Below, piece after piece: positions 8,441-16,445 of a DNA stretch of 19,386 nucleotides (its first letter is position 1; every line of letters starts with the position of its first letter). Source of the stretch: Tritrichomonas foetus (Eukaryota; Parabasalia; Tritrichomonadida; Tritrichomonadidae); contig MLAK01001214.1 of assembly GCA_001839685.1 (NCBI GenBank), positions 1-19,386 of the forward strand, given 5' to 3'. A model generated the notes under the pieces. That model was not told the DNA's origin. It saw nothing but the letters and a program-made list of their open reading frames with translations, and searched no databases. A program made the position numbers and the translations under genes.

Positions 8441-8893
8441 ATGACATCTACAAGGAGAATTGCTTCCGATTTCAAACTGATCACCACACAACCACCTGAC
8501 GGAGTTCGATTAATCAGTCAAAAGAGTTTTTCAGAATGGGAAACTGAAATCGATGGACCTGTCGATACAATTTGGGAAGGCGGCTCTTTCAGACTTTCAG
8601 TAACTTTCCCAGAGGAATACCCATTTAAAGCGCCATCAGTTCGATTCACAACGCCCATTTTTCATCCAAATGTTTCAAAAGAAGGAGGAATTTGTCTCGA
8701 TTTATTAATTGATAGATGGCTTCCTTCTTATCACATTGGATCGCTTTTAGTATCAATTAGATCTTTCCTCGATGAGCCAAATCCAGAGCACGGTCTTAAT
8801 AATGATGCACTTGAATTATTCCGCCATAATAGGCCATCATACGAACAAAAAGTTAAGGATATGATTCAAAAGTACGCAAAGCGAAGTGAATAA
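8441..8893 (+). CDS. Ubiquitin-conjugating enzyme E2 (class I, UBC fold only)
   Basis: The 150-residue protein is the size of a bare UBC core domain. It carries ubiquitin or a ubiquitin-like protein as a thioester and passes it to substrates with an E3. The P-x-x-YPF-x-x-P block is at about 57-65. The HPN motif is at 75-77, Asn77 being the oxyanion-stabilising residue, and the G-G-I-C-L-D motif gives active-site Cys85. DEPNPEHGLN near 111-120 corresponds to the conserved DPNP-x-x-PL block. It departs from typical UBC4/5-type enzymes in W-L-P-S-Y-H after the active site, where W-S/T-P-A is usual. It has no N- or C-terminal extension, so a UBC12-type NEDD8 role is not supported. The stop is TAAA. 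It is convergent with the armadillo-like gene. Confidence 0.93.
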   Translation: MTSTRRIASDFKLITTQPPDGVRLISQKSFSEWETEIDGPVDTIWEGGSFRLSVTFPEEYPFKAPSVRFTTPIFHPNVSKEGGICLDLLIDRWLPSYHIGSLLVSIRSFLDEPNPEHGLNNDALELFRHNRPSYEQKVKDMIQKYAKRSE

Positions 8894-9269
8894 ATGTTTA
8901 ATTAAAAGTAACTCAAAAATAATCGATTATTCGGATTTCTGTTTATTTTTACATTCACTTTCATTTAAATACATTATTAATACTAATGGCTCCAGTTGAG
9001 TTGCTTCCTTCGTTTGATTTTTGTTTCATTGGCTTAATTAAAATCATTGATTTTAACTATTCGTGAATTATTTCACCATTACGTAGGGTCAATTTTATTT
9101 TGGCAAATTCATAAAAATAAGTTATATCAAATAACACCTTCAACTATGATTAAAATTGTTGCAGATTCAATGAACCATAAAATTAAGATGACTAATGAAA
9201 ATTACATCGAATGGAATTTATTTCATTAATTGTTGGTTATATTAAATGTTCAAAAAACAGTGAAAAGCT
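8894..9269. other. Convergent intergenic gap
   Basis: This holds the 3' flanks of the E2 gene (+) and the armadillo-like gene (-). An open frame on the + strand at 9047-9229 has no ATG near its beginning and no recognised motif, so it is not called. Nothing else was seen. Confidence 0.5.
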
Positions 9270-10613
9270 TCAAGTTTGGGAAAATTTAGTTGTCAGAATA
9301 TTTTGTGCGATTGAATATAATTCTGGACTTGAAATTGGATCAATTTCATTTAAACAGTCAGCAAACTCACTTATAACTGGAGAAAAGTCATCATTATCCA
9401 CCATTGAAAAAGCTCGATCAAATGCCAGAATTAGTAAATCTGCAATATTTTTCTCGTTTTGGGCAATAGTATCAAATAAATCTAAAACTAATTGAGAATT
9501 AAGGATATTCGATATTATTTCTACATTACTTGAAGATAAAGCTATAATAAATAAACGTGTCATCGAATTTTTAAACAAATTTTTCTCGTTTTGATAGAAT
9601 TTGGAGAAAATATCCAAAAAATCGTTATTGAAAATAATGGAATCAAAATCACGTGTAAGTTTGAGAGTGATACACAAAAATTCAATACAATAATTAGCAG
9701 GTGTCGAAGAAAAAATCATCAAGATTTTGGAAAAAATGCCAAGTTGATGTAAATGTTGAATTACATCTGGAAAATTTATGATTAATTGACATAAAATTGA
9801 AAAGCATTGATGATTTATAACACTTGTGTCTTTTCGAATTAAATTATATAATAAATCAACAATATTTTGCTGATATAAGTAGTGGGGATGATGTACAGAC
9901 AAAAAAACGAAGGCTCTTAAAGATATATCGAAGATTTGTGATGATTTGTTTGAATGCTCGATAAAAAAATGAAAAATTGTTTGAACGAAAAAATCACCAA
10001 AATCATATTTGGCTAAAGATGAAATTGTATAAGCAGCCATCCAACTTAGTTCAGAATTATTGGTTTCATAGATTTTTTTAAGGTTTTCAAAAATATTAAA
10101 TTTAAATAATATTGACGCAGATTCTTCAGAATTTTCAATGATATTTGATAGAGCTTGAAGTGACATCAGAGCAGAAAATCCTTTATTTGTTGTTGAGATT
10201 GAAATTAAAGGTAAAATGAAATTTTCTGATAACAAAATTGATGGAAATTTTATATTTGCAGTTGTTAAAAATGCAGCTGCTTCACAAATTGCATTTAACT
10301 GATTTTCATTTGAATATTTTGAAAAACAAGAAGAAAAATAATGCGAATTATTATGATTCTTTCCAAACTCGTTAAATAAATATAACAAATATGCTGGAAA
10401 ATCAGAACTAAATAAGTCATTAGCTTTTGAAATATTTTTGTATCGACTAAAAAGAGGGGATTGCGAAATTCGATTCCATAAAGGATGAATTGTCTGTTTT
10501 GATAAATAACTGCTCATTAAAGCACTTGTCAGCATTGGAACATCTGTTTGAAGAAGTTGATGTTTGGAGAAAGTTTGCAAATTTGGGTTGAAAGAGAAAG
10601 ACTTGTAATCCAT
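9270..10613 (-). CDS. Armadillo/HEAT-like alpha-solenoid protein
   Basis: The 447-residue protein is all-helical in appearance, with recurring amphipathic helices rich in Leu, Ile and Phe. From about residue 125 it runs through segments such as ALMSLQALSNII, WMAAYTISSLAKY, SLRAFVFLSVHH and HQCFSILCQLI, which are spaced like armadillo or HEAT repeats. The first 120 residues are less regular. No signal peptide or membrane segment is visible. Such solenoids bind proteins; importin-alpha-like or other adaptor roles are possible, but an importin-beta-binding N-terminus (basic RRR cluster) is absent and the Trp-Asn arrays of importin-alpha were not seen. The start is ATG at 10613, with a Met-Asn-stop mini-ORF ending one base upstream. 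Confidence 0.75.
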   Translation of the reverse strand: MDYKSFSFNPNLQTFSKHQLLQTDVPMLTSALMSSYLSKQTIHPLWNRISQSPLFSRYKNISKANDLFSSDFPAYLLYLFNEFGKNHNNSHYFSSCFSKYSNENQLNAICEAAAFLTTANIKFPSILLSENFILPLISISTTNKGFSALMSLQALSNIIENSEESASILFKFNIFENLKKIYETNNSELSWMAAYTISSLAKYDFGDFFVQTIFHFFIEHSNKSSQIFDISLRAFVFLSVHHPHYLYQQNIVDLLYNLIRKDTSVINHQCFSILCQLIINFPDVIQHLHQLGIFSKILMIFSSTPANYCIEFLCITLKLTRDFDSIIFNNDFLDIFSKFYQNEKNLFKNSMTRLFIIALSSSNVEIISNILNSQLVLDLFDTIAQNEKNIADLLILAFDRAFSMVDNDDFSPVISEFADCLNEIDPISSPELYSIAQNILTTKFSQT

Positions 10614-10614
10614 T

Positions 10615-10623
10615 TTAGTTCAT
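10615..10623 (-). promoter_or_regulatory. Two-codon upstream ORF abutting the armadillo-like start
   Basis: ATGAACTAA is followed by one A and then the main ATG, in a different frame. If the transcript includes it, ribosomes would meet it first. Whether the leader reaches this far is not known. Confidence 0.3.
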
Positions 10624-10848
10624 GGTCTTTATAACATTGAATGCTTTATAAATCACTTTAAGAGAAACCGTAAAATTTTTATTACAAAATTTTTGATAAA
10701 AAATAAAATCATTTTGAATGATGACCGAAAAAATATTATGTGAAAATTTACTTGACATTTTGGTTAATCATTTGATTGAATGTCAGTTTCAGATGATTTT
10801 TTGCTCACTGCCATGTAAAATGAGGAATTTGAACAAAGGAATTGTTCT

Positions 10849-10887
10849 GATCATCTCAATGAGGTGATCTCTGAGGATTTGTCAGAG
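10849..10887. repeat. Two adjacent small inverted repeats
   Basis: GATCATCTC-AAT-GAGGTGATC (10849-10869) forms a 9-bp stem with one G-T pair. CTCTGA...TCAGAG (10869-10887) forms a 6-bp stem with a 7-base loop, sharing one base with the first. They may be chance or part of an unrecognised RNA. Confidence 0.4.
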
Positions 10888-11280
10888 TCGAAATATATGT
10901 TTCCTTCATAAAGTTGATAATAATCAAATTCTGCCATATTAATAATGATCTAACCAATTCTATTTGGTTTATGAATGTAATGTTTATCAATAGGATTTGT
11001 TTGATTCATTATTCGTTGTTATTCGGAGAAATAAATTCAAATTTCCGAAAAATGATCAGAAGTTATAGAAAAATAATGCCATAATAGTGATTTGAAATCA
11101 ACTTATGAAACATTTATCATTAGTCATGTTTCAATTGAAAAGATAATATAATTATGTTATTAAAAATAGAAGGGATTAGAAAAATCATGTCAAACAAAAT
11201 ATTGTACAACAGCTTGAAAACATAATTTTATTCTTAAAAAAAGAAAAAAAAGATAGAATTGTATGAGTATTACAAATAAT

Positions 11281-11673
11281 TTACTCGGCGTTGAATTTGG
11301 CGACAGCTTTGCCACCTTCTGAGACGGCGTGCTTCGCCAGATCACCTGGTAAGACAAGACGGACTGCTGTTTGAATTTCTCTTGAGCCGAGGGTGTTTCT
11401 GTCGTTCATGTCGACGAGGCGGGCGCCTTCTTGGGCAATACGCTCGAAAATATCGGTGACGAATGAGTTCATGACCATCATGGCNTTGTTTGAAATACCN
11501 ATATCTGGGTGAACTTGTTTGAGGACTTTGAAAATGTAGGAAGAGAAGGTTTCCGATCTCTTCTTGTGGCGGAGCTTCTTATCTTTGGCGGCTGCGGCGG
11601 CTTCACCTGTTTCACCCTCTACGGCGGGCTTCTTTTCTGTTGGTTGTTTTGAAGCTGGTTTCTTGGATGACAT
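11281..11673 (-). CDS. H2B: Core histone H2B
   Basis: The 130-residue protein pairs with H2A in the nucleosome core. It has a Lys/Ala-rich tail (about residues 1-40) and the H2B histone fold from about 43, with [55 protein letters not shown] and the final AVAKF. Two bases are N (11485 and 11500), both at codon third positions. They fall in an ATN codon at the T of the usual HPDTG motif, so Ile is likely there, and an AAN codon at the usual SKAM lysine, so Lys is likely. G+C is clearly higher than in neighbouring genes, as expected for a highly expressed gene. An Initiator TCATTTT lies 12 bases upstream. The stop is TAAA. No H2A gene sits opposite it in the next 1.08 kb. Confidence 0.97.
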   Translation of the reverse strand: MSSKKPASKQPTEKKPAVEGETGEAAAAAKDKKLRHKKRSETFSSYIFKVLKQVHPDXGISNXAMMVMNSFVTDIFERIAQEGARLVDMNDRNTLGSREIQTAVRLVLPGDLAKHAVSEGGKAVAKFNAE

Positions 11674-11680
11674 TTATTGA

Positions 11681-11687
11681 AAAATGA
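11681..11687 (-). promoter_or_regulatory. Initiator-like element of H2B
   Basis: On the minus strand this reads TCATTTT, an exact TCA-Y-W-T-W match. Its A lies 12 bases before the H2B ATG, a typical trichomonad leader length. Confidence 0.6.
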
Positions 11688-11730
11688 CTTTCTTATTTCA
11701 TTTCATCTGATGATTTTTTTGTTGAATATG

Positions 11731-11915
11731 GCGTTTTACACCAGCTATATTTCAAAGGGATATATTTGTGTCATTTCACACTATTGGATTTTTAATGTCA
11801 ATATTGAATACTAATCCAGACAAAGTTCTCAAATATCATGACATTTTACACCTCGTTATTTTTAATGAAAGTTCAATTGTTTTTTCCCGCCGTAATTTTT
11901 ATGCCATTTTACACC
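11731..11915 (-). promoter_or_regulatory. Four repeated TTTTACACC-type motifs upstream of H2B
   Basis: On the + strand the copies are GCGTTTTACACC (11731-11742), GTCATTTCACAC (11770-11781), GACATTTTACACC (11840-11852) and GCCATTTTACACC (11903-11915). Read toward H2B they give GGTGTAAAAYG or close. All share one orientation and lie 58-242 bases upstream of the H2B start. I saw no comparable cluster in the other intergenic gaps, so they are candidate histone promoter elements. Confidence 0.6.
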
Positions 11916-12388
11916 ATTATCCTTCACATTACCATTGTTCGAATGATGTGACATTCTTTTTACTTGGAATTGACAATCGCAGGAATCATCGGAAATTTTC
12001 TAATTAATCAGACTCTTTACTAAAGGGTCTTTGCCATAAGCTAAGAATCGAATTTAGTGCTGAGTGAACAGAGGTATTTGCAAATATTTTTTTTTTATTT
12101 GAGTTTGCTTTATTTTTCTTCTATCGATCATCGTCATTCATTAAACATAGTAATTATACCTATGTTTTCATATATTTCATAAAAAAAGCCGAAATTTTAG
12201 TTTTTTTTTCTTCAAGAAGAAAACGATCATATGAAAGCCATAGTGAAAATATTTATTCACATATATTAGCATACTCCATTATCTTCATTATCTAAAGAAA
12301 AAATCAAAGAAAGCACAAGATAAGAGACAATTATTGATATTTTTAGATGCCGAAAATTATGGGAAATAATTCTTAGAATTAATTAATA

Positions 12389-12416
12389 TATTTTTTGAAT
12401 AATTATTCAAAAAATA
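12389..12416. repeat. 28-base perfect palindrome
   Basis: The left arm TATTTTTTGAATAA is followed directly by its exact reverse complement, with no spacer. It lies 345 bases before the kinase start and about 715 bases upstream of H2B. It could bind a dimeric protein or extrude as a cruciform. Confidence 0.8.
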
Positions 12417-12760
12417 AAGACAAATTTCCAATAATTGAATAACTGGATCAAATCCTCTTTTACGAATCGTGTCAATCAATTTGATTTAATCACTCACTAA
12501 AAGTACGATCTTGTATTTTGGCTACATCATCATTTGTTTCTTGTTTTGATATTTGAAAGAGACGCAATATGAAATTCATAAAATTTACAGAATACAATTC
12601 AAAACTTCTTCATTGAAAAATATAAATCATCCTCAAATATTTGAAGGAAAATAATAAAATTCAGAAAATATTGTATTAAAAAAAATATCAATGATTTTTC
12701 AAAATTTGAAAATTAGCGTTTGCAAAAGTTTTTCAATAATACAAAACCTTTTCGTAATAA

Positions 12761-14422
12761 ATGGAACAAATACCAAAGACTATTGGCCATTATAAGCTTG
12801 AAGAAGAAATCAGCCGAGGAACGTTTTCAACTGTGTGGCGAGGTCAGCACACTTTAACGAAATCTTATGTCGCTATCAAAATCTACAACAGGAAAGAATC
12901 CAATTCAGAAGCGATCTGTCATGAAGTTGAAATATTGAAAAAGTTGGATCATCCATTTATTGCCCAGTTTTTTGAATTTCTCGAAGATGATTCGAATTAT
13001 TATATAATTATGGAATACGTTGAAAATGGAAGCCTCCTCAACTTCATAAACACTCACGAAAACACGCCTGAAGAAATTGGTCGACATTATTTCTGCCAGC
13101 TGGTTTGTGCTCTCGATTATTTGCATAATTCGAAACTCATCATTCATCGGGACATCAAGCCGGAAAATGTATTAATTGATCGAAATAATAATATTCGGTT
13201 AATTGATTTTGGCAATTCCTTTGAATATAATCGAATGAATCCAACGTCGAATGAGGCATGCGGATCAACCGCTTATTCTTCTCCTGAAATGATAAAAGGG
13301 AATAAATATGATTCCTTAACTGATATTTGGAGCTTGGGAGTTTTGCTCTATGCCATCATTATTGGTGAACTTCCTTTCGAAGATAACAATGCGCAAATGC
13401 TCATGCGAAAGATCATTTTTACTGATCCTAAATATCCGAGCAGAGTTTCACAGCAGCTGCGTGACCTTTTCAGAAGATTATTCCAGAAAAGGCCAGAAAA
13501 TCGAATTAGTCTTGATAACATCAAAATTCATCCATGGGTAATAATTTCGAAACATAAGCATGTAATGGATAAAGACATTGGCGCTGAGTATGGACACAGA
13601 ATTTTTGTTGAAAAATATAAAAAAGATGCTACACAATCGAGTCCTTCTAAGAATGGTCCAAGAAGAAAGAGTATCCCGATAGAAATGAGCATTAATATGC
13701 ATCAATTCATTAACGTAGCAATACCGACAAGAAATTCCTCATCACCTGTGGAAATCGATTTCAGCCCCAGCTCAGATCAAAGTCCTATAGCAAGTCCAAT
13801 ATGGGAACATGCCAGCTTTGATTTAGATCAAGAAGAAATAGATACAGTTGAAATTTCTAATGATGACTTGGAAACAAATGAAGAATATCAGGAACTTATT
13901 CATCAGCATGATAATGAACCAGTCATCAGTGAGGGACTGAGTTCTAATCAAGAAGAAAATGATAAAAACGATCAAAATGATAAAGAAAAGTTTATTTTTG
14001 ATAAACAAGTCCTCAAAATTATCAAAGAATATCAAATAAATATTGAGAATCTTCTAAAAGACCTGGAAAATGGAGTTATTAATGATAAAACAGCTCTTTA
14101 TAAATTACTCAAAAAAGAAAAAATCACAGATGACATTGTCTCAATTTTAACTCAAGAACAAAAGCTGACAAAGGAAGGTGGGAAAAGGGATGCTTCTTCT
14201 CCATCAAGCAGTGTGAAATTCCAGCTTAAGTTTTCACCACAAATGAGAAGTGAAGATGATATGAATTTGAAGCCTGAAGTAAGGAAGAAGATTCATATGA
14301 AAAGGAAACATTTGAGGGATGCAACAAGAGAAGCTTCACATACTAGACACACAATTTCATCTTTTCTTCCACGGCATCTAAGACCATATATCTCCAATGT
14401 TTCACAAAACCAAAAATATTGA
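12761..14422 (+). CDS. CAMK/AMPK-like serine/threonine protein kinase with long C-terminal tail
   Basis: The 553-residue protein has a kinase domain at about 10-260. The glycine loop is S-R-G-T-F-S-T-V (18-25), the ATP lysine is Lys40 in VAIK, and the helix-C Glu is Glu56. The catalytic loop is HRDIKPEN (129-136), showing Ser/Thr specificity, with DFG at 149-151. The activation segment ends in CGSTAYSSPE (167-176), so APE is SPE, and Thr170 is a likely activation site. DIWSLGV and the closing R-I-S...HPWV fit the CAMK group (AMPK, MELK, KIN). All catalytic residues are present. The tail (261-553) has several Ser-Pro sites near 290-350, an acidic stretch at 352-400, a helical Lys-rich part and a basic end; no UBA, KA1 or calmodulin site was identified with confidence. 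The stop is TGA. The substrate is unknown. Confidence 0.93.
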   Translation: MEQIPKTIGHYKLEEEISRGTFSTVWRGQHTLTKSYVAIKIYNRKESNSEAICHEVEILKKLDHPFIAQFFEFLEDDSNYYIIMEYVENGSLLNFINTHENTPEEIGRHYFCQLVCALDYLHNSKLIIHRDIKPENVLIDRNNNIRLIDFGNSFEYNRMNPTSNEACGSTAYSSPEMIKGNKYDSLTDIWSLGVLLYAIIIGELPFEDNNAQMLMRKIIFTDPKYPSRVSQQLRDLFRRLFQKRPENRISLDNIKIHPWVIISKHKHVMDKDIGAEYGHRIFVEKYKKDATQSSPSKNGPRRKSIPIEMSINMHQFINVAIPTRNSSSPVEIDFSPSSDQSPIASPIWEHASFDLDQEEIDTVEISNDDLETNEEYQELIHQHDNEPVISEGLSSNQEENDKNDQNDKEKFIFDKQVLKIIKEYQINIENLLKDLENGVINDKTALYKLLKKEKITDDIVSILTQEQKLTKEGGKRDASSPSSSVKFQLKFSPQMRSEDDMNLKPEVRKKIHMKRKHLRDATREASHTRHTISSFLPRHLRPYISNVSQNQKY

Positions 14423-14791
14423 TCTTGAAGTTGTATATACATAATATTTGAAGTAAAAATGGAAAAAGCGACAATTTAAAACTCTAAATTTATAATACCC
14501 ATTTTTCGAATCCTTATTTATTATTCTAAATTATTCGCTTAAAATATCTAGAAACTGAAAGAATAATTTGATTAGAACTAGAGATAAACTGTTTCCAACA
14601 AAGATATATTTGTTATTTCACCAAAATATTAGTTTACAACATGAATGAATGATCTACAACATAAATCATACTTATATTAAAAAAGTTAATTTTACCATGA
14701 AAAAGTTTTTTGCTCATGACAAAAAGATGTTTATAGAATAAATTAAAAATAGTGATATTTAGATGAATAGTATCTTTATATTTATGTATGT
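14423..14791. other. Convergent intergenic gap between the kinase and ORC3-like genes
   Basis: A+T-rich 3' flanks of both genes. I see no gene or structured element here. Confidence 0.55.
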
Positions 14792-16150
14792 TCATACACG
14801 TATTATATGCCTGAAAGTGCCTGGTTTCCTTGTTCTCTTGTCAATAAAGCCAAGATATTCAAGTTCACTGACAGCAACTTGGAATCTACAAAGAATGAGC
14901 GCCTTATCAACTTTTTGCTTCTTTAAAGTTACACGAGCAGAAAAAGCATTCATCCAATCAGCAGCATTAACTGTTTTAGCTTCTTGTTCTTTAAGAAGTT
15001 GATAGGCGATGGCAGTATCATTTTTGGTTTCTGTATCAGACAATTGTTCCATCAATCCATTGCGTGGATTAAATGTTGCGAGATCAGCAAGTAAAAACAA
15101 ATTCGGGAATTTTTCAGGGACTGGATTGAAAGCTTTTCTAAAGAATTTATCAATAATTGTTGTAGCAGAATTTCCAGTATTTTTATTTCCAAGAAGTGCC
15201 ATTTGTCTATTTCTTCGTGATTTAAGGTTAGTTGGTTGATTCTGTTCATTTCCACCAAGTTGGGAAATTTCATACACAAACATAGGTTTCAGTTCTCCAG
15301 TATTTTCTTGTAAATATGTTTTAAGTTCATCTTGATTTTCTTTTCCTAATTTTATTAGCAAATCCGTAAAAGCTTTTCCTTTCCAAAAATCATCAAAATT
15401 ATTAACACCGGAAAAAAGATGTGTGTCAATGTTGTATTTTTCAAGGAGATTTTTGGCTAAATCTAATGCGAGGACACGAACTTTGATAAGTGATGAAATC
15501 GTATTTGGATTAGAAAGAAGAGATATTCGTAAAAATTTTTCAATGTATTTTTCATATTCACATTCGAATATATTGAAGAAGTTTACTTTTGGACTAATAA
15601 GCTGCACAAGGATTGATTGCCTTAAAATAGTCATTAAATAGGAAAATGAATGATACTTATCAAAAAACAATGATCGAAAAGTGCCAATAAATGCATTATC
15701 TGGTGTTATACCAGCTCCAAATAATATTCTTAAAACACCGTCAATAAAAACTTCAAATTGCTGAATTGAATCATAGCAATTGAAAATCGAAAGTACTCGC
15801 GGAACATTAGAGGGGGGTGATGAAGTATGAAACAAAATCATTTTATCTTGTTGAATATGGTGAATTTTTTTATCAATAAATGGGATATCTACATATGATG
15901 TCATCATTTTTACAAATACGATTGAATCTGCTTCATCTTGTGGAGGAATTACATGCGCAACGACTGGAAAAGGTGAGTTATCGTGCTCGGCAAAAAACGA
16001 CTTTAAATTTTGATATAATTTATCTGCTGAAGAATCGAAAAAAGTGTTCCACCAATCTGATAATGCTTTGTCAATATATTCAAATGGCTCGAGTTCATTG
16101 CTAAGAGGTGCTTCTCCTGGCGATTGGACAGTCACTCTCACACAATCCAT
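14792..16150 (-). CDS. ORC3: Divergent origin recognition complex subunit 3 (ORC3-like)
   Basis: The 452-residue protein is proposed to be the ORC subunit that, with ORC2, helps ORC load MCM helicases at replication origins. The best evidence is the C-terminus (about 395-452): a D-W-M-N-A-F segment, then R-F-Q-V-A-V-S-E-L-E-Y-L-G-F-I, then K-R-T-R-K-P-G-T-F and a short terminal strand. This matches the winged-helix end of ORC3 in order and position. A second match lies near 165-195, FFDKYHSFSYLMTILRQSIL, resembling the ORC3 block with F-x-x-H/Y-x-F-S and a following helix. It is shorter than animal ORC3 (about 700 residues), with a reduced N-terminal ATPase-like half and no Walker A motif, as in other ORC3 proteins. 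It sits 295 bases downstream of the 718-residue gene on the same strand. Confidence 0.7.
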   Translation of the reverse strand: MDCVRVTVQSPGEAPLSNELEPFEYIDKALSDWWNTFFDSSADKLYQNLKSFFAEHDNSPFPVVAHVIPPQDEADSIVFVKMMTSYVDIPFIDKKIHHIQQDKMILFHTSSPPSNVPRVLSIFNCYDSIQQFEVFIDGVLRILFGAGITPDNAFIGTFRSLFFDKYHSFSYLMTILRQSILVQLISPKVNFFNIFECEYEKYIEKFLRISLLSNPNTISSLIKVRVLALDLAKNLLEKYNIDTHLFSGVNNFDDFWKGKAFTDLLIKLGKENQDELKTYLQENTGELKPMFVYEISQLGGNEQNQPTNLKSRRNRQMALLGNKNTGNSATTIIDKFFRKAFNPVPEKFPNLFLLADLATFNPRNGLMEQLSDTETKNDTAIAYQLLKEQEAKTVNAADWMNAFSARVTLKKQKVDKALILCRFQVAVSELEYLGFIDKRTRKPGTFRHIIRV

Positions 16151-16312
16151 TTGAATCGAGAACGTTTAAAAATATTTTTCAGAGCCGGCCAAATTTTAAT
16201 TCAAAATATAAAATGAATCAATTTCTATTAAATTCTGATTTAATAGAAGGTTCGCTCGTGAACTGATTAGTTCAACACAAATATGTTAGATATATTACTT
16301 ACAAAAAAGAGC

Positions 16313-16332
16313 ATATATATATATATATATAT
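16313..16332. repeat. (AT)10 microsatellite
   Basis: Ten AT units lie in the 295-base gap between the ORC3-like gene and the 718-residue gene, upstream of the ORC3-like start. Nothing else was recognised in that gap. Confidence 0.9.
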
Positions 16333-16445
16333 AAATTGATAATTTTTTTCAATAATACAAATCACGCTTTATTTATAAAAAATACTATCAAAATAACAGT
16401 TTCGGAATCTTTTTGGCTCTTTGGTTTTAACTGATGTCATAAGTT

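Larger units (their letters stand above)
10614..11280. other. Intergenic gap between the armadillo-like and H2B genes
   Basis: The gap of 667 bases should hold the armadillo-like promoter and the H2B 3' flank. Two neighbouring hairpins lie at 10849-10887. No ORF of note and no metazoan-type histone 3' stem-loop was seen. Confidence 0.55.
11674..12760. other. Long divergent intergenic region between H2B and the kinase
   Basis: At 1087 bases this is the longest gap. It contains the H2B Initiator and repeated motifs (11681-11915), a 28-base perfect palindrome (12389-12416) and poly-A/T runs. An open frame at 11768-12007 overlies the H2B motifs and looks non-coding. No histone H2A gene or RNA gene is present. 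Confidence 0.65.

Noticed and set aside
8441..8893. NEDD8-specific UBC12 identity for the E2
   Set aside because: It lacks the N-terminal extension, and its sequence fits a generic UBC core only.
9047..9495. Two overlapping + strand open frames after the E2 gene
   Set aside because: The first lacks an early ATG. Most of the second is antisense to the armadillo-like gene. Neither shows a motif.
11768..12007. 79-residue + strand open frame upstream of H2B
   Set aside because: It overlies the repeated promoter-like motifs and has His/Phe/Ile-rich shadow composition.
13478..14035. Minus-strand open frames inside the kinase tail
   Set aside because: They are Phe/Ile-rich antisense shadows of Asp/Glu/Asn/Lys codons.
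14763..15641. Several + strand open frames across the ORC3-like gene
   Set aside because: They are antisense to a better supported gene, and each is short with no motif.
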